Below are positions 34,588 through 45,936 of a stretch of DNA of 64,000 nt, in pieces. Below the pieces are notes generated by a model that was not told the origin of the DNA, did no database searches, and saw only the letters and a list, made by a program, of their open reading frames with translations. Position numbers and translations under genes: made by a program. The stretch covers positions 434,001-498,000 of the forward strand of contig NW_023503442.1 of assembly GCF_014529535.1 (NCBI RefSeq), given 5' to 3'. The stretch's first letter is position 1. Every line of letters starts with the position of its first letter. This DNA comes from Bradysia coprophila. Taxonomy: Eukaryota > Arthropoda > Insecta > Diptera > Sciaridae.

Positions 34588-34758
34588 TCTAAGATTTATA
34601 CGCTTTGCGGTTGAGAAAATGAACACGATATCGTGATCGGACGAACGATTTCACAATTCGTGCATGGCATATAATAGTTAAATGTGTAACTTTGTAACAA
34701 CGACTAATTTTGCGGTATTCTTTTCTTGAAATAATCGCTTTTTAAGGGCTACATCCAA
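34588..34758. repeat. Second copy of the 7506-7678 repeat
   Basis: Includes CACGATATCGTG, 'cacaattcgtgcatggcatataatag' and 'gaaataatcgctttttaa', in the same order and orientation as upstream of the SMP-30-like gene. Confidence 0.75.
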
Positions 34759-34839
34759 CTTTGTTCGAAATGTTTCCCGATGTAAGGGAATTGAACCCAA
34801 TATTCTTCTTTAGTTCAGCGGGGTTTCCCACCGACCTTG

Positions 34840-35166
34840 AACCTTATGGACCCTCACGTCGTGATGGCAAAAGACCAGACTGTTTAACATGCTATCCTTG
34901 GAGCCGTGGTAGAACTTTAATTTGGGACGTTACCGTGGTCAATACTACCGCTTCATCATATTTGAGCTTGACATTCGTTCAATGTGGATGCGCGACAGAC
35001 CAAGCAGAGCGAACGAAGCACAACAATTACCTGGACCTGAAGCAACACTACGAGTTCACTCCACTCGCTTTCGAAACTTTTGGCGCCGTAAGTCCCGAAA
35101 CACAAATTTTCATCAAGAAGTTGGGCAAACTTATGAAGAAGAAGACAAGCGAGAACTGATCGCTTG
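34840..35166 (+). pseudogene. LINE C-terminal endonuclease-like fragment
   Basis: The frame reads KRPDCLTCYPWSRGRTLIWDVTVVNT, then AERTKHNNYLDLKQHYEFTPLAFETFG. This resembles C-terminal domains of LINE-encoded proteins with a PD...D-V-T pattern similar to the restriction-like endonuclease fold. It has no RT partner nearby. Assignment is moderate. Confidence 0.5.
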
Positions 35167-35169
35167 ATT

Positions 35170-35995
35170 TCCTCTTGCTTGCTTATTTTGTGGTATTGAT
35201 TTTCAGTAACAGGTTTTTGATTTGGTATTGCGCATTGTCATCTCATTCTTTCAATTCGATTGTTAATGATCTCAATTGGATTATTAAGTATTATCTTGTA
35301 AAGTTTCTCATACATACGATAGTCACGCTTAGATGGTTCAATAACAAAGTCTATTATGATAATAGCATTCGATTGAGTAAAAAGTGCTTCAGAACGAAAC
35401 CGTTCCAATATGTTAGAAAATTCCAAAACTTAAAGTGCGCATTTAGTTTATGTGTTTTGTTTACCATGAACAAAACATTGAGCCGAATAGTCAGTTGTTT
35501 ACGTCGACGTTCAGTTAAATGGAATTTTGTTTGAACAGGTGTGAATGATAGGCAAACTATTTTTTGTGTCTCTAGTCCAGTGCCTTCTGTCAATCCGCTC
35601 GCTTAACGTTTTTCAAACTTTTCCATTATATGACGGGAATCAACTTTTTTAGAACATGGATATACGGGAAATCATAGTTTCGAAATCACAGCCTAACTGG
35701 TAATGGTAGACAAGCTAGTTGCAAATTTTACGAGCGACGTTTCATTTTATAATCACCTTGATCGGCCTCATCAGATTGAAGGTATGAATTATGGATGCGA
35801 CTGGCTTAGCCTCTACGTAATGCCAATAAACGTACGGATAAAACCTCCAAAAAAGAGATAAGACTTGCTCATCCATAAATTATTCACACAAAACGTACTT
35901 TATCCGCGTTACTCTTAGAAATTGGGCGACTTTAATGTACATCAAAAATTTCATTTTTTGGGTGTATCATTTCAGAAAAAAGACCTAAAAACATT
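35170..35995. other. Unassigned AT-rich sequence
   Basis: No gene recognised; the short overlapping frames lack motifs. Confidence 0.35.
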
Positions 35996-36000
35996 TTGCT

Positions 36001-37560
36001 GTTGTCTAGAAAACATAACCTAACGCCGACCCGCACGAAACATCTCTTTGTATCAAAAGCCTTTAATGTGAAAGTGTTCATCTCCCTAACTTCATTCTCC
36101 GCTCTGCTGAACACCTGTGAGCCTTTTAAAATCACTTGCACTTACATTATCCATTCTTTTCCTTGTTATCATTTACAAAGAAATTGCAGGAGGCAATATC
36201 GACAGCCCCGTACGAAGTCAAATTTCATAAATTCCTATTTAAACAGCTATATAACTCCAAGAGACCTAGCTCACGCTCCGGTGAACCGAATTTCATAAAC
36301 TTATTTTCCCTAATTGGTACGGTCAATACCTATCCAATAAAGCGAAAATAGACGAAATCGGTTCAAATTTAGCCGACCTACAAGCAAAAACTGTTTGGCG
36401 CCCTGTACCCGGTTCACACTAAGGGCTCTAACTTACGAGTCGGTGATCCAATTTCTATTTCTCAAAACTTTTTTTTGTTGGTCGGTATTGTAAATACCTT
36501 TCATTTGATGTAACTTTTACGAGTGTAGCGTTTAAATGTCCGGAAATATCTTCCTAAGCCCTAAAGCACTTATTGGGCCCCAGCTCGGGAGGGATCGACC
36601 CATAATCACCCATCTTCGAACAAAGCCTTCCTTTTGAAGAAGAAAAATCTTTATTTATAAAACAAAGTGTGCTGCCCTCTTAGAGACGGTTGCCCCGTCC
36701 ACACAGCATATCCATCAATAATAAATTACAAAATATTTACAGCGAAAAGCTAAGTCAAAATTGAACGTTAAATTATTAGTAACTAGGTACCATATATGTG
36801 GTTCTTAATAATCCGGATCGTATCGACCAAAATGTCTTCCGTAATTTGATTAAGCTTTGAAATATCTAAGTTTAATTCTCTGAAGAAATCTATCAAATTC
36901 TCTGAAGAAATCTATCACACTTTTCCCCACCGTTCCGTGCGACCCAAACCAAAGCACACGAACTGAGCATTTGAGCTTTCCGAAACTTGCACTATATTTT
37001 TCTTTGTAAATTGGTGTGCAGTTTTCGTAGATTTGTCTCTTTTCTGATTGGATCTTAGAATCTTGTTCGGTGTCGCTGGTCTCATATCGTACTGTTGGAT
37101 CGATTATGAATGCTTTCCTCGATTTGCTGTCTATGGCAATGATATCACTGAATCTGGATCGGCCTTCGATGTCAATTGCGTATACTTCTTCGAAGCAGTC
37201 GTATCCTTTCAGCCGCAATAGCTTGATGTTTCGCATTGTGATGTCTGGATGTAATTTGCTGGTTGTTTGTCCGGACACGTGAGCTATTGTTTCGTTCTCT
37301 CTGTTGCATTTGCGACATAGGTTGGAAGCGCTTTCAACTCCAGGAACTCCATTGAGATTCGCAGATTACAAAACGGGGAATTTTCAAAATCGGATGCGTT
37401 TTTCTGAAGTTACAGTACGGACAGACGGACATTTTTTTCGTTGATTTGGAATCTCTGGACAACCCTATAGGTTTCCCCTTAATCAGGGAGTCCAATTCGA
37501 CGTGTTACAAACGAATGCGTAAACCTATAAGCCCCATTATTTCGTACGGGTCTGAAAATG
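36001..37560 (-). mobile_element. Family B element carrying a LINE insertion
   Basis: On the plus strand it opens with 'aacctaacgccgacccgcacg' (36017) and closes with 'cgtacgggtctgaaaa' (37545). That is the same arrangement as 56757-57955, in the opposite orientation to 14033-15066. The segment 36640-37375 does not belong to the family and contains the LINE fragment below. Confidence 0.75.
36850..37375 (-). pseudogene. R2-like LINE C-terminus: zinc knuckle and restriction-like endonuclease
   Basis: The minus strand has a CRKCNRENETIAHVSG knuckle (about 37320-37260), then SRFSDIIAIDSKSRKAFIIDPTVRYE, EKRQIYE and VLWFGSHGTVG. The order knuckle, then D...D-x-T, then K/E is what is seen in C-terminal restriction-like endonuclease domains of R2-type LINEs. 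The frame stays open to 36850. The upstream RT part is missing. Confidence 0.7.
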
Positions 37561-37607
37561 TATTGTAAAGCACGCGCAGGTGGATACACAACAAACAGAT
37601 TTGTCGC

Positions 37608-37643
37608 TATATAAAAGCCTAATTGTCGGCACCTTCATCAGTT
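37608..37643 (+). promoter_or_regulatory. TATA box and initiator of the cysteine-rich peptide gene
   Basis: CTATATAAAAG at 37608-37618 is followed about 31 bp later by an insect-type initiator TCAGTT (37638-37643, A at 37640). The start codon lies about 62 bp further downstream. Spacing fits a standard arthropod core promoter. Confidence 0.75.
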
Positions 37644-37701
37644 CAGTGAGCAGAGTTTTGTTGGAATAAGTTTTTTTGTTTAATTATAAAGACTGTTAAA
37701 A

Positions 37702-40700
37702 ATGACACCAAAGTCGGCCATTTTAGTTGCTCTGTTGGCAGTACTGTCGTTCAGTTTATTGATAAATGGGAGCACAGGTAACTCCACTCAATTAAATTTT
37801 AAAAATTTTAAAATTAAAACATTTTTTCAGATGTCTGTTAATGACAATATTCTGATATTCTGATATTGTGTCGCTCTCTGGTTTACAAAAATTTATTAAA
37901 TTGGCATATCCTGTGTGGCTGTGTGGCCGAATACACAATTATTTTATCGTTAGATTAAAATGTTTATCAATAAGTCATGCAGAAAGTTACACTTTTAACA
38001 ACGAAAGCAAAACGCAATTATTCGATTTTCTCAATTGAGTCATTTTGCCCCAATTTTAGGCCAAATAGATGATGATTTTTCAAAAACGCTTCTGTTCTGG
38101 GAAGCTCACAACATCCACAGGAATTTAATCCCACTTGAGTAAAAATGGAACCACGAAGACTTTTCCGACTAACTTCTTTCGGATTTAATTTTTTCTGTTG
38201 CATTGGACTCCAAACAGTAGAATAGGACTATACATACAGCTAACAAAAATCTCATAGAAGTTTTTTTTGTGGAGGTCGAAATAGATGGGAGGCCGATGTT
38301 AGGCAGCGACGCATGAACGGCAACACTGATCTACATCCATTTAAATCAGCAACAGGATTAGCCTGATTCGGCTAAGAATTAATGACAGTCGGATTCCTGG
38401 AAGAACGTTCATTTCATGTGGCAGATAAATTTTCTTGTAGGTCTGTTACCGAACATCTGTCACTTTGCGACGCAGATTTTTTTGGTAAAATTTTTGTTGT
38501 TTTAAGTCAAATTTTTTTTGGTAAAAATTATTTGGCAGATGATGAGGAAAACTAAGCCAGCTTGTTTGAACTATTTGGGTGTAAAATTTAATTTTTGCGT
38601 AACGAAGCTGAAAGCGTCAACTCTAGTGATATCATTTATTTTCGAAATTGTACTTCCAAGACTGCGTCACACTTTTCTCGTAGAGATTTTTGTTGGGATT
38701 GCTTCATTTAATACATTTACTTTAAATTACAGAAATCCAACCATATTTATTTACTTCGACTGAAATGATGAAAAATTGACTATCGAGTAAATACAACTTT
38801 GTTTTTAGCCCCGTACGAAGTACTGGGGGCTTATAGGTTTAATGTGCCGTTTGTAACATGTCGAATTAGAAGCAGACGGTTAGTGCAAAGCATTTGCCTA
38901 TGTTCATAGATGACGAATCCGCAATAAAGAAAATGTCCGTCCGTCTGTCACCCCTCTAGCTGGAGTAAATCAAAACTTTTTTTGATAATTCTTTTTTTTC
39001 CCCGTTTGGTAGTGTCAAAAGAAAGGCTAAGTTCGAAGATGGCCGATTTTGGGTCGACCCCTCCCGAGCTGGAGCCCCATAAGCGAATTAGGGTTTTTCA
39101 ATGATATCTCCAGACATTTTAATGCTTCAGGTGTAAGTGATACGTCAAACGAAAGGTATTTACAATACCAATCGGCAAAAAAAAAGTTTTTAAAATTCGG
39201 ATGACCGACTCGTGAGTTAGAGCCCTTGGTGTTAACGGGCAACGGGCTCCAAGCAGTTTTCCCACATAGGTCAGCTAAATTTGAACAGATTTCGATTATT
39301 TTTGCTTTATTAGATAGGTATTAAACGTACCAAACAGGGAAAATTTAGTTGACCGGAGCGTAAGCTAGGTCCCTTGGAGTGAGCTCATATCCGGCTACTC
39401 GGCAGTACAGTGAACGTGGTGTATTTTGACAATATCTCGAGTAAATTTTGACCGAATTTCATGATTTTTTTTTGTTTGAAAGGTTTTAACGAATGTAAAT
39501 CGTCAGAACTACTTCCAGTCTTCTAACAAAATGGCTGCCAACGGCCATATTGGATTTTATTAAAATCGATATAAATCGGTAAAAATGAAGTGAAATTCAT
39601 CCATTTTTGCCAATTTTTGTAAAATCTGAGATGTACTTGCACACTAAATAGCGTGTTGTGGAAAAATTTCAAGAATTAGGTCCTTGGACTGAGGCCGCTA
39701 CTCGGCCCTCAGTGTTTTTTGCACATAAATCGAATAAATCTCATCAGATTTTGCTAGTTTTTGTTTTATTTGAGAGGTAATTGAATTGTTGGTTTTATTT
39801 GAGAGGTACTTCGTACGGGCTTTCGTAATTGCGCTATGCGCAATTTTAAAAATGAACACTTTCAGTAAATTTGACTATGCCGAACTTCGGCTAGGTGGGC
39901 AATAATGTCAAGGACGCAAGCGGGTTATGGAAGCATTTTGGTAACAGGCGCATAAGAGGGTGGAAGACGTATTAGGGTTACAGGCGTATTAGGGCTACGG
40001 ACGTATTATGGTTACGGACGCAATAGGTTTACGGGACTGTACGGGGCTCAGTCGCAGCAAACGCTTCGACTCTTCTGATGCCTTGTTTATTATATTGATA
40101 TAATATATATATATTATTTTGTTTCAGCTGCCGAGTGCACACTACTAGGGCTCCCTATCATTGGTACTGAGTGCTTGAAAGAATGTGAGCTTGCGCCTGT
40201 TTTTGGAAACTGTGAAGCAGGACTTAGCTGTTGTAACGCAGATGTTTCTGGTAAAATTTTTGTTGTTTTACAGTTTGTTCAAAAATGAAATGCACAGTTT
40301 TTAGTATTTCGAGACTTTCAAAATTGCAATCTGTCAGATAGTAAAGGATGCGTTTAATTACCCGGCGCATTAAAAGATTTGAAATTTGAATGATTTTTTC
40401 CACAGCTACATATTTTTGCATGTTAAGTTTCTTACATTTTTGGCAGATAGCATTTTAATAGTAGGAAACTTAGATTTCGTAGGAAGAATTCGCGGATGGA
40501 AAAATGTAAATTTATTTTGAGTCTGAGTATTGTTCTACATCTATGATTTCTCTTAGATCGTGTTTCTATTCAAACAAATCGATGGTCTTTGAATACTCAA
40601 ATCTGTAGAAAGACCGTCTGCTTCATACATTTAGCAAATTTTTTACAAGAAGTTTTATCAGCACTTGAAGTGACGATATTGGAAACACAAATAAGCATCA

Positions 40701-42330
40701 GGGAAAAAAAATTTGTCAACAATTATAAAAAAATGTGGCTCCTCTACAGTCCAACCGACTAGGCGAATAGATCAATTTTTGCATTTATCAATTAGTTTCA
40801 GTGATCATTCCAGTAATTATTACGCACTACATGGGAATAGAGTTGAATTAAATTCTACTTTACACACATTTAATAGTTGCTTTTGTTATTCAATGCACAA
40901 AACTTATTCTACAAAACCAGTTCATTCGGCCAACATACATTTCTATTGAAATGGCAATTGTCAAAATGACATCGAAGCCATTGATTTATGATGCCGAGAA
41001 GGAACATTCATCTCGCAGAAATTTTACGTTCTCATTACTTTTTATGTTTTTCTACTTACTTCGAGTTATCATGAATAATGAAAAGGATTTCGTAAAAAAC
41101 ACAAAAAAATAAACAAAACAATAAAAGAAATGAAAAAGTAAAATTTCTGAGAGATGAATGTACCTTGTCGTCATCATAAATCAATGGCTTCGATATTATT
41201 TTGACAATTGAAATTTCAATAGAACATGTTTGTTGGCTCAGTGGACTGGTTTTGTAGAATAGGTTTTGTGCATTGAATATTTAACAAAAGCAACTTTTAA
41301 ATGTGTGTTAATTATAGGTTAATTCAACTCTATGATTCCCATGTAGTGCGTAATAATTACTAGAAAGATCACCAAAAATAGTTGATCAATGCAAAAATTG
41401 AACTTGACTTGAAGCAAATTTATTCGGTATTTGAAAAAGAGTCGCTAATATATGCAGCTATAGTATTTTTGACAACTGTTAAAAGTTATGGAATGTATTG
41501 TGGATTGGATTATTTCGATTTATTTAAAATTCTCAATAGTGGCTGGGTTTTAACAGTTAGCCGCTGCACAACACCATCGATTTCTTTGAATAAAGACACG
41601 ATCTAAGAGAAATTATAGATGTAGAACAATACTCAGACTAAAAATAAATTTACATTTTTCCGTTCGCAAATTCTTCTGACGAAATCTAAGTTTCCTACTA
41701 TTAAAATGCTATTTGCAAAAAATGTAAGAAACTTAACATGCAAAAATCTGTAGCTGTGGAAAAAAACCATTCAAATTTCAAATCTGTTAATGCGCTGGTT
41801 AATTAAACGCATCCTTTACTATCTGACAGATTGAAATTGTCAACTGTCTCGAAATACTGAAAACTGTGCATTTCATTTTTGAACAAACTGTAAGTCAATT
41901 TTTTTTTTGGTAAAAATTATTTGGCAGATGATGAGGAAAACTAAGCCAGCTTGTTTGAACTATTTGGGTGTACAATTTAATTTTTGCGTAACGAAGCTGA
42001 AAGCGTCAACTCTAGCGATATCATTTATTTTAGAAATTGTACTTCCAAGACTGCGTCACACTTTTCTCGTAGAGATTTTTGTTGGGATTGCTTCATTTAA
42101 TACATTTACTTTAAATTACAGAAATCCAATCATATTTATTTACTTCGACTGAAATGATGAAAAATTGACTATCGAGTAAATACAACTTTGTTTTTTATTT
42201 TGTTTCAGCTGCCGAGTGCACACTACTAGGGCTCCCTATCATTGGTACTGAGTGCTTGAAAGAATGTGAGCTTGTGCCTGTTTTTGGAAACTGTAAAGCA
42301 GGACTTAGCTGTTGTTTACGTAACTTATGA
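37702..42330 (+). CDS. Secreted six-cysteine peptide gene with duplicated mature exon
   Basis: Exon 1 (37702-37777) encodes a signal peptide starting MTPKSAILVALLAVLSFSLL and ends in phase 1. Exon 2a (40128-40250) and exon 2b (42209-42330) each follow the same 'ttttgtttcag' acceptor and encode almost the same mature peptide: C-x10-C-x3-C-x9-C-x5-C-C, with TECLKECEL in the middle. 2a has a phase-1 donor and no stop; 2b ends LRNL and a stop. Exons 1+2b give a one-domain protein of about 65 residues; 1+2a+2b gives a two-domain form, both in frame. The role is unknown: the spacing suggests a small disulfide-rich extracellular peptide (inhibitor or defence peptide). The two versions differ at few positions (A/V, E/K). 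Confidence 0.78.
38475..38806 (+). repeat. Tandem-duplicated intron segment, copy 1
   Basis: About 97-98% identical to 41891-42190 (including 'aatttggcagatgatgagg' type sequence). Copy 1 is followed by a family A insertion before exon 2a; copy 2 leads directly to exon 2b. This shows that intron plus exon 2 was duplicated as a unit. Confidence 0.9.
38807..40084 (+). mobile_element. Family A element in the intron before exon 2a
   Basis: Left end 'ttttagccccgtacgaagtac', internal ~145-bp unit, the 'attgcgctatgcgcaat' hairpin, 17-bp iterons, 'gtacggggctcagtcgcagc' and the extension ending 'gatgccttgttta'. The empty site is at about 42190 ('actttgttttttattttg'). The target is a T run. Confidence 0.88.
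40271..41890. mobile_element. Foldback element with TA target duplication (Tc1/mariner-type)
   Basis: Termini CAGTTTGTTCAAAAATGAAA and its reverse complement, flanked by TA (40269-40270 and 41891-41892). The duplicated intron copy shows the empty site TTTTAAGTCAA at 38501. The element is a long palindrome: outer arms 40271-40570 with 41570-41890, inner arms 40730-41060 with 41100-41410, centre near 41080. There is no transposase. Confidence 0.88.
41891..42200 (+). repeat. Tandem-duplicated intron segment, copy 2
   Basis: Partner of 38475-38806; an uninterrupted version that ends at the polypyrimidine tract before exon 2b. Confidence 0.9.
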
Positions 42331-42792
42331 ATATAAAAAAAATCTGATAGAAATCAATTGAACAAATTTACTTACGCATTTTCTTACAGTTACATGATTT
42401 AACGGACGGTACGCATTTTAAATATTGAAGAAACACTACATCAGAAGTTTTCAATTTGGCTAAGATGACCAAAACGAATAGACAAGTGTTTTTTTGATTG
42501 ATTTATTTATGACAAAATATATGTATAAAGTTACATAGACAAAAAAAATGTGTATTGTTTGAGAATCAATCTGAATTCATGTCTTATTCGTCTAATATCG
42601 AATCGATTTTTTTTCCAATTTGATTAAGAATCAAGACTCTTTTAAGAAGGATCGAAAATTCGATAAAAGTGTGAGGGGGAGCGTACGCACAAATTCTGTT
42701 TTTTTTACTGTTTCAATTTGTGAAAAATGTCTTACGGTAATTAACAAGTGGTACGGTACATAAAAAATGTTATAATTCAAAACAATGCAAAT

Positions 42793-43875
42793 TTCTACTA
42801 GTAGAGGTCCATGCTAGTGTAAAGGTCCAAAAATAGTTCAGTTCATAGTAGAATTGTGAAACTTGGACCAGTGATACAGCTTGTGATTCATGGCTGGCCG
42901 ATCAGCCCAAATATTTCTCAGTGTTTAGACCCTTTTCACTGATTTCGTCTATGGATTTTCTTTTTTTAAGTTTTTCTGAAAGGTACGTTCAATATCTTTC
43001 GCTCTTGAGCAAAAAAAAATTCATGAAATTCCGTCAAAGTTTACTCGAAATATTGATAAAAAAACACCACCTTCACTGTACGGTCGAGTAGCCGGATACG
43101 AGCTCATTCCAAGGCACCTAGCTCACTCTGTGGTGAACCGAATTTCATAAACTTTTTTTCCCCTGATTGGTACGATCAATATCTATGTAGTAAAGCGAAT
43201 CTAATCTAGTTGAAATCTAATCAAATTTGACCGACCTACAAGCAAAAACGACTTGGCGCCCTGTACTTGGTTCACAACAAGGGCTCTAACTTACGAGTCG
43301 GTCATTTGATTTCTATAAACATTTTTTTTGTAGATCGGCATAGCCACTACCTTTTAAATAGAACAGAAACTGTGAAAAACTGCTGTAATTTTCTCGACCT
43401 ACACGCTAAAAGCAACTAGGGCCTAGTGTCCACCTCAGTCTTAGGGCTCTATCTTACGAACCACTGAACCGATTTTGGCAGACTTTTTTTCCCTGATTGG
43501 CACTGTCAATACCTTTCATTTGACGTGCCACATGCAGTTGTAAGCTTCTTATATATGTCAATATACTTTAAAAACACTCAAGCACTTATAGGGCCCTAGC
43601 TCAGTTAAGGCCAGCCCTCACATGCCCATTTTCATTTTTATTCATTTCATTTGCAATACTGTACAAATTAAGACTTATTGCGGCATTATAGAGTCATTAT
43701 TAATCTATCTAACACTCTAAAACCAATTCCATCCAAAAAGGGGGTGGTGGGTGGGGTTTTTTCAAGGTCTGTCAATCGTTCTCGAATCAGAATAACAAGC
43801 TGTATCACTAGTCCAAATTTCACAATTCTACTATGAACTCAACTATTTTTAGGCTATGGACCTCCACTATACGTA
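42793..43875. mobile_element. Terminal-inverted-repeat element with family B-like interior
   Basis: Arms 42793-42880 and 43797-43875 are inverted copies ('gttcagttcatagtagaattgtgaaa' against 'tttcacaattctactatgaactc'). Inside, 43000-43600 holds minus-oriented family A/B-like blocks ('gacctacaagcaaaaacgacttggcgcc'). Confidence 0.6.
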
Positions 43876-44219
43876 CAAGACTATGTGAGCCTATTAAGGC
43901 TAGGCATTGCCTAGTAGGCAACATAAATTTCAATCTGTAACAATAGATCTCAGTAAAGAACTTTTTTTTCTAGAGAAACGCTATATTCCGCGATTAATTC
44001 TTCTTAACTTGCAGCTTTAGAAATACTAGAATCGAATTGGATTTGAAATCAAAATTTTGATGTGCACGGTTGAGACACGAACTTGCCGGGCTGGAAATTC
44101 TTTTGTTATTTCCACAGGAAATTGTTTTTTACCCAAATTACGGCGGTGTGGACATTTTTATTTCAAATCCAATTTTGAACCGTTGGTACAACACATGATG
44201 TGCATGTTCCTTCTTCTAT

Positions 44220-44480
44220 GTGTATGTCAATCTCCATTAGATGTGCATGTGTCAGCAAAGAACTCTTCTTCTTCAAGATTTTCAATATTTTCTCTGAAAC
44301 CACGGAGGTTGTTGCATTCTAGTAGATGTTCCGATGTTTGCTCTGAATGATTACATAATCTGTATAGATGTGAGTCTTTCACTCCAATTCTTGCAAGGTG
44401 TGTATATAACAGATCGTGTCCCGTTTGTTTTCTGAAGTTTGCTACGTAGATTTTTCGGCTTACTGATCGGATAGATTGAA
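44220..44480 (-). pseudogene. LINE 3' fragment with zinc knuckle
   Basis: The minus strand reads RKQTGHDLLYTHLARIGVKD, then LYRLCNHSEQTSEHLLECN, the C-x-x-C...H-x4-C knuckle that follows RNase H in R1/LOA-like LINEs. The reading frame stops shortly after. Confidence 0.65.
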
Positions 44481-44484
44481 GAAA

Positions 44485-45235
44485 TATTAAAAATCACTTC
44501 TTTATTTTCAAACACTTTATTAGAAATTAATTCAATTACACACAAAAACACAATGTCACTTTTAGTATGGTTAATTCTAATAGTCGCGGGTCGGGTGAGA
44601 CAACTTAAGACAAATTAAACTGAATGAAACTGAATCAATCCTTAGCTAGCGTTTAACCTTTACTTATAGTGAATTTAACATTGAAGGTATAGCAAGTCGT
44701 AAAAAACCCATTAAATTTTATTGTTTTCCCATATGCGCTTATTCATAAAAAACCAAGATTTTCATCTTCGGAATTTCTTAATTGTTTTTCTCTCTAAGAG
44801 GTCTTTCTCTTGTACTAGTTCAATCATACATTTTCCATATAGTCAATGTATTTTGAATTTCTCATAAATCAAAAGACTTTCTTGAGTAGAAATACTCCCG
44901 CAAGCATTTGGCGGTTATTTAACGAATATTGAAAATATAATGCAATCGACAATGGTATACAAAATTCTTGTTGCATCATCTTTAATCGCCTAACTTGCTA
45001 CTATAATGATAATCTATTTAAAGGCGTTATCTCAAAATTAAGTAGTATGAGATCTTCAAGAATTATTTGAATTAATTAATGATTGAGAAATAATTCCTTT
45101 ACAAGATGATGAGTTTATGTCCTGCCATGTTTTACCGTTTGAATCATTTTGCTGTTCCAATTGTAGTTCTTTTGTAATCGATGTTTGGATATTTTGTTTG
45201 GTTAAGCGAAACTTCCTTATTCTGGAGAATTTCTT
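44485..45235. other. Unassigned AT-rich sequence
   Basis: No gene or repeat recognised. Confidence 0.35.
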
Positions 45236-45238
45236 TCT

Positions 45239-45928
45239 GTAAGAGAATCTCCGTAATTTTTCATTTAGTGGTAGCGAGTATTTGTCGTAAGTGCTCGTAC
45301 TCTGTGAACAAACGATACTTTAGATTTGAGGCGATTGATAAAGTAAACGTAGTCGAAATATGTTCAAATTTGGCCGCCCTATTGTGGAAAACTGCTTGGC
45401 CTGGTTCACATCAAGGGATCCAACTTACGACTTGGTCATCCAATTTCCATAAATTTTTTTTCGTCGATCGGTATTGTAAATACCTTACATTTGACATATC
45501 ACTTCCAAGTGTAGCTTCAACTAGAGCCTGAAAATGACTATGGCATTAGTGGGTAACGTTTAACGTGGCATATAAACATCTGAAATGACTTTATTTTTGC
45601 TCGTTTCGTTGGTCGAATTGGATAGGCGCTGGATTTATAAACCAGAGGTCGCTAGTTGAAGCTACACTTGGAAGTGATATGTCAAATGTAAAGTATTTAC
45701 AATACCGATCGACGAAAAAAAGTTTATGGAAATTGGATGACCAAGTCGTAAGTTGGATCCCTTGATGTGAACCAGTTTTCCACAATAGGGCGGCCAAATT
45801 TGAACATATTTCGACTACGTTTACTTTATCAATCGCCTCAAATCTAAAGTATCGTTTGTTCACAGAGTACGAGCACTTACGACAAATACTCGCTACCACT
45901 AAATGAAAAAGTACGGAGATTCTCTTAC
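45239..45928. mobile_element. Hairpin element with a tRNA-like loop
   Basis: Arms 45239-45524 and 45652-45928 are reverse complements apart from a 9-bp indel ('gcttggcct' present only on the left) and few substitutions. The arms are built from family B-like sequence ('gatcggtattgtaaatacctt'). The 127-bp loop contains the tRNA-like stretch below. Confidence 0.9.
45608..45662 (+). other. tRNA-like fragment (TAT anticodon position)
   Basis: 'ttggtcgaattggataggcgctgg-atttataaa-ccagaggtcgctagttgaa' looks like the D arm, anticodon arm (CTGG/CCAG) and start of the T arm of an Ile-type tRNA. Both acceptor strands are missing, so it is a pseudogene or SINE remnant. Confidence 0.45.
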
Positions 45929-45936
45929 GGCTCTAG

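Noticed and set aside
38518..38763. 81-codon frame conserved at 41907-42152
   Set aside because: Conserved because the intron was duplicated; it lies between exons and lacks any motif.
45181..45899. Two similar open frames of about 100 codons on opposite strands
   Set aside because: They are the two arms of the hairpin at 45239-45928.
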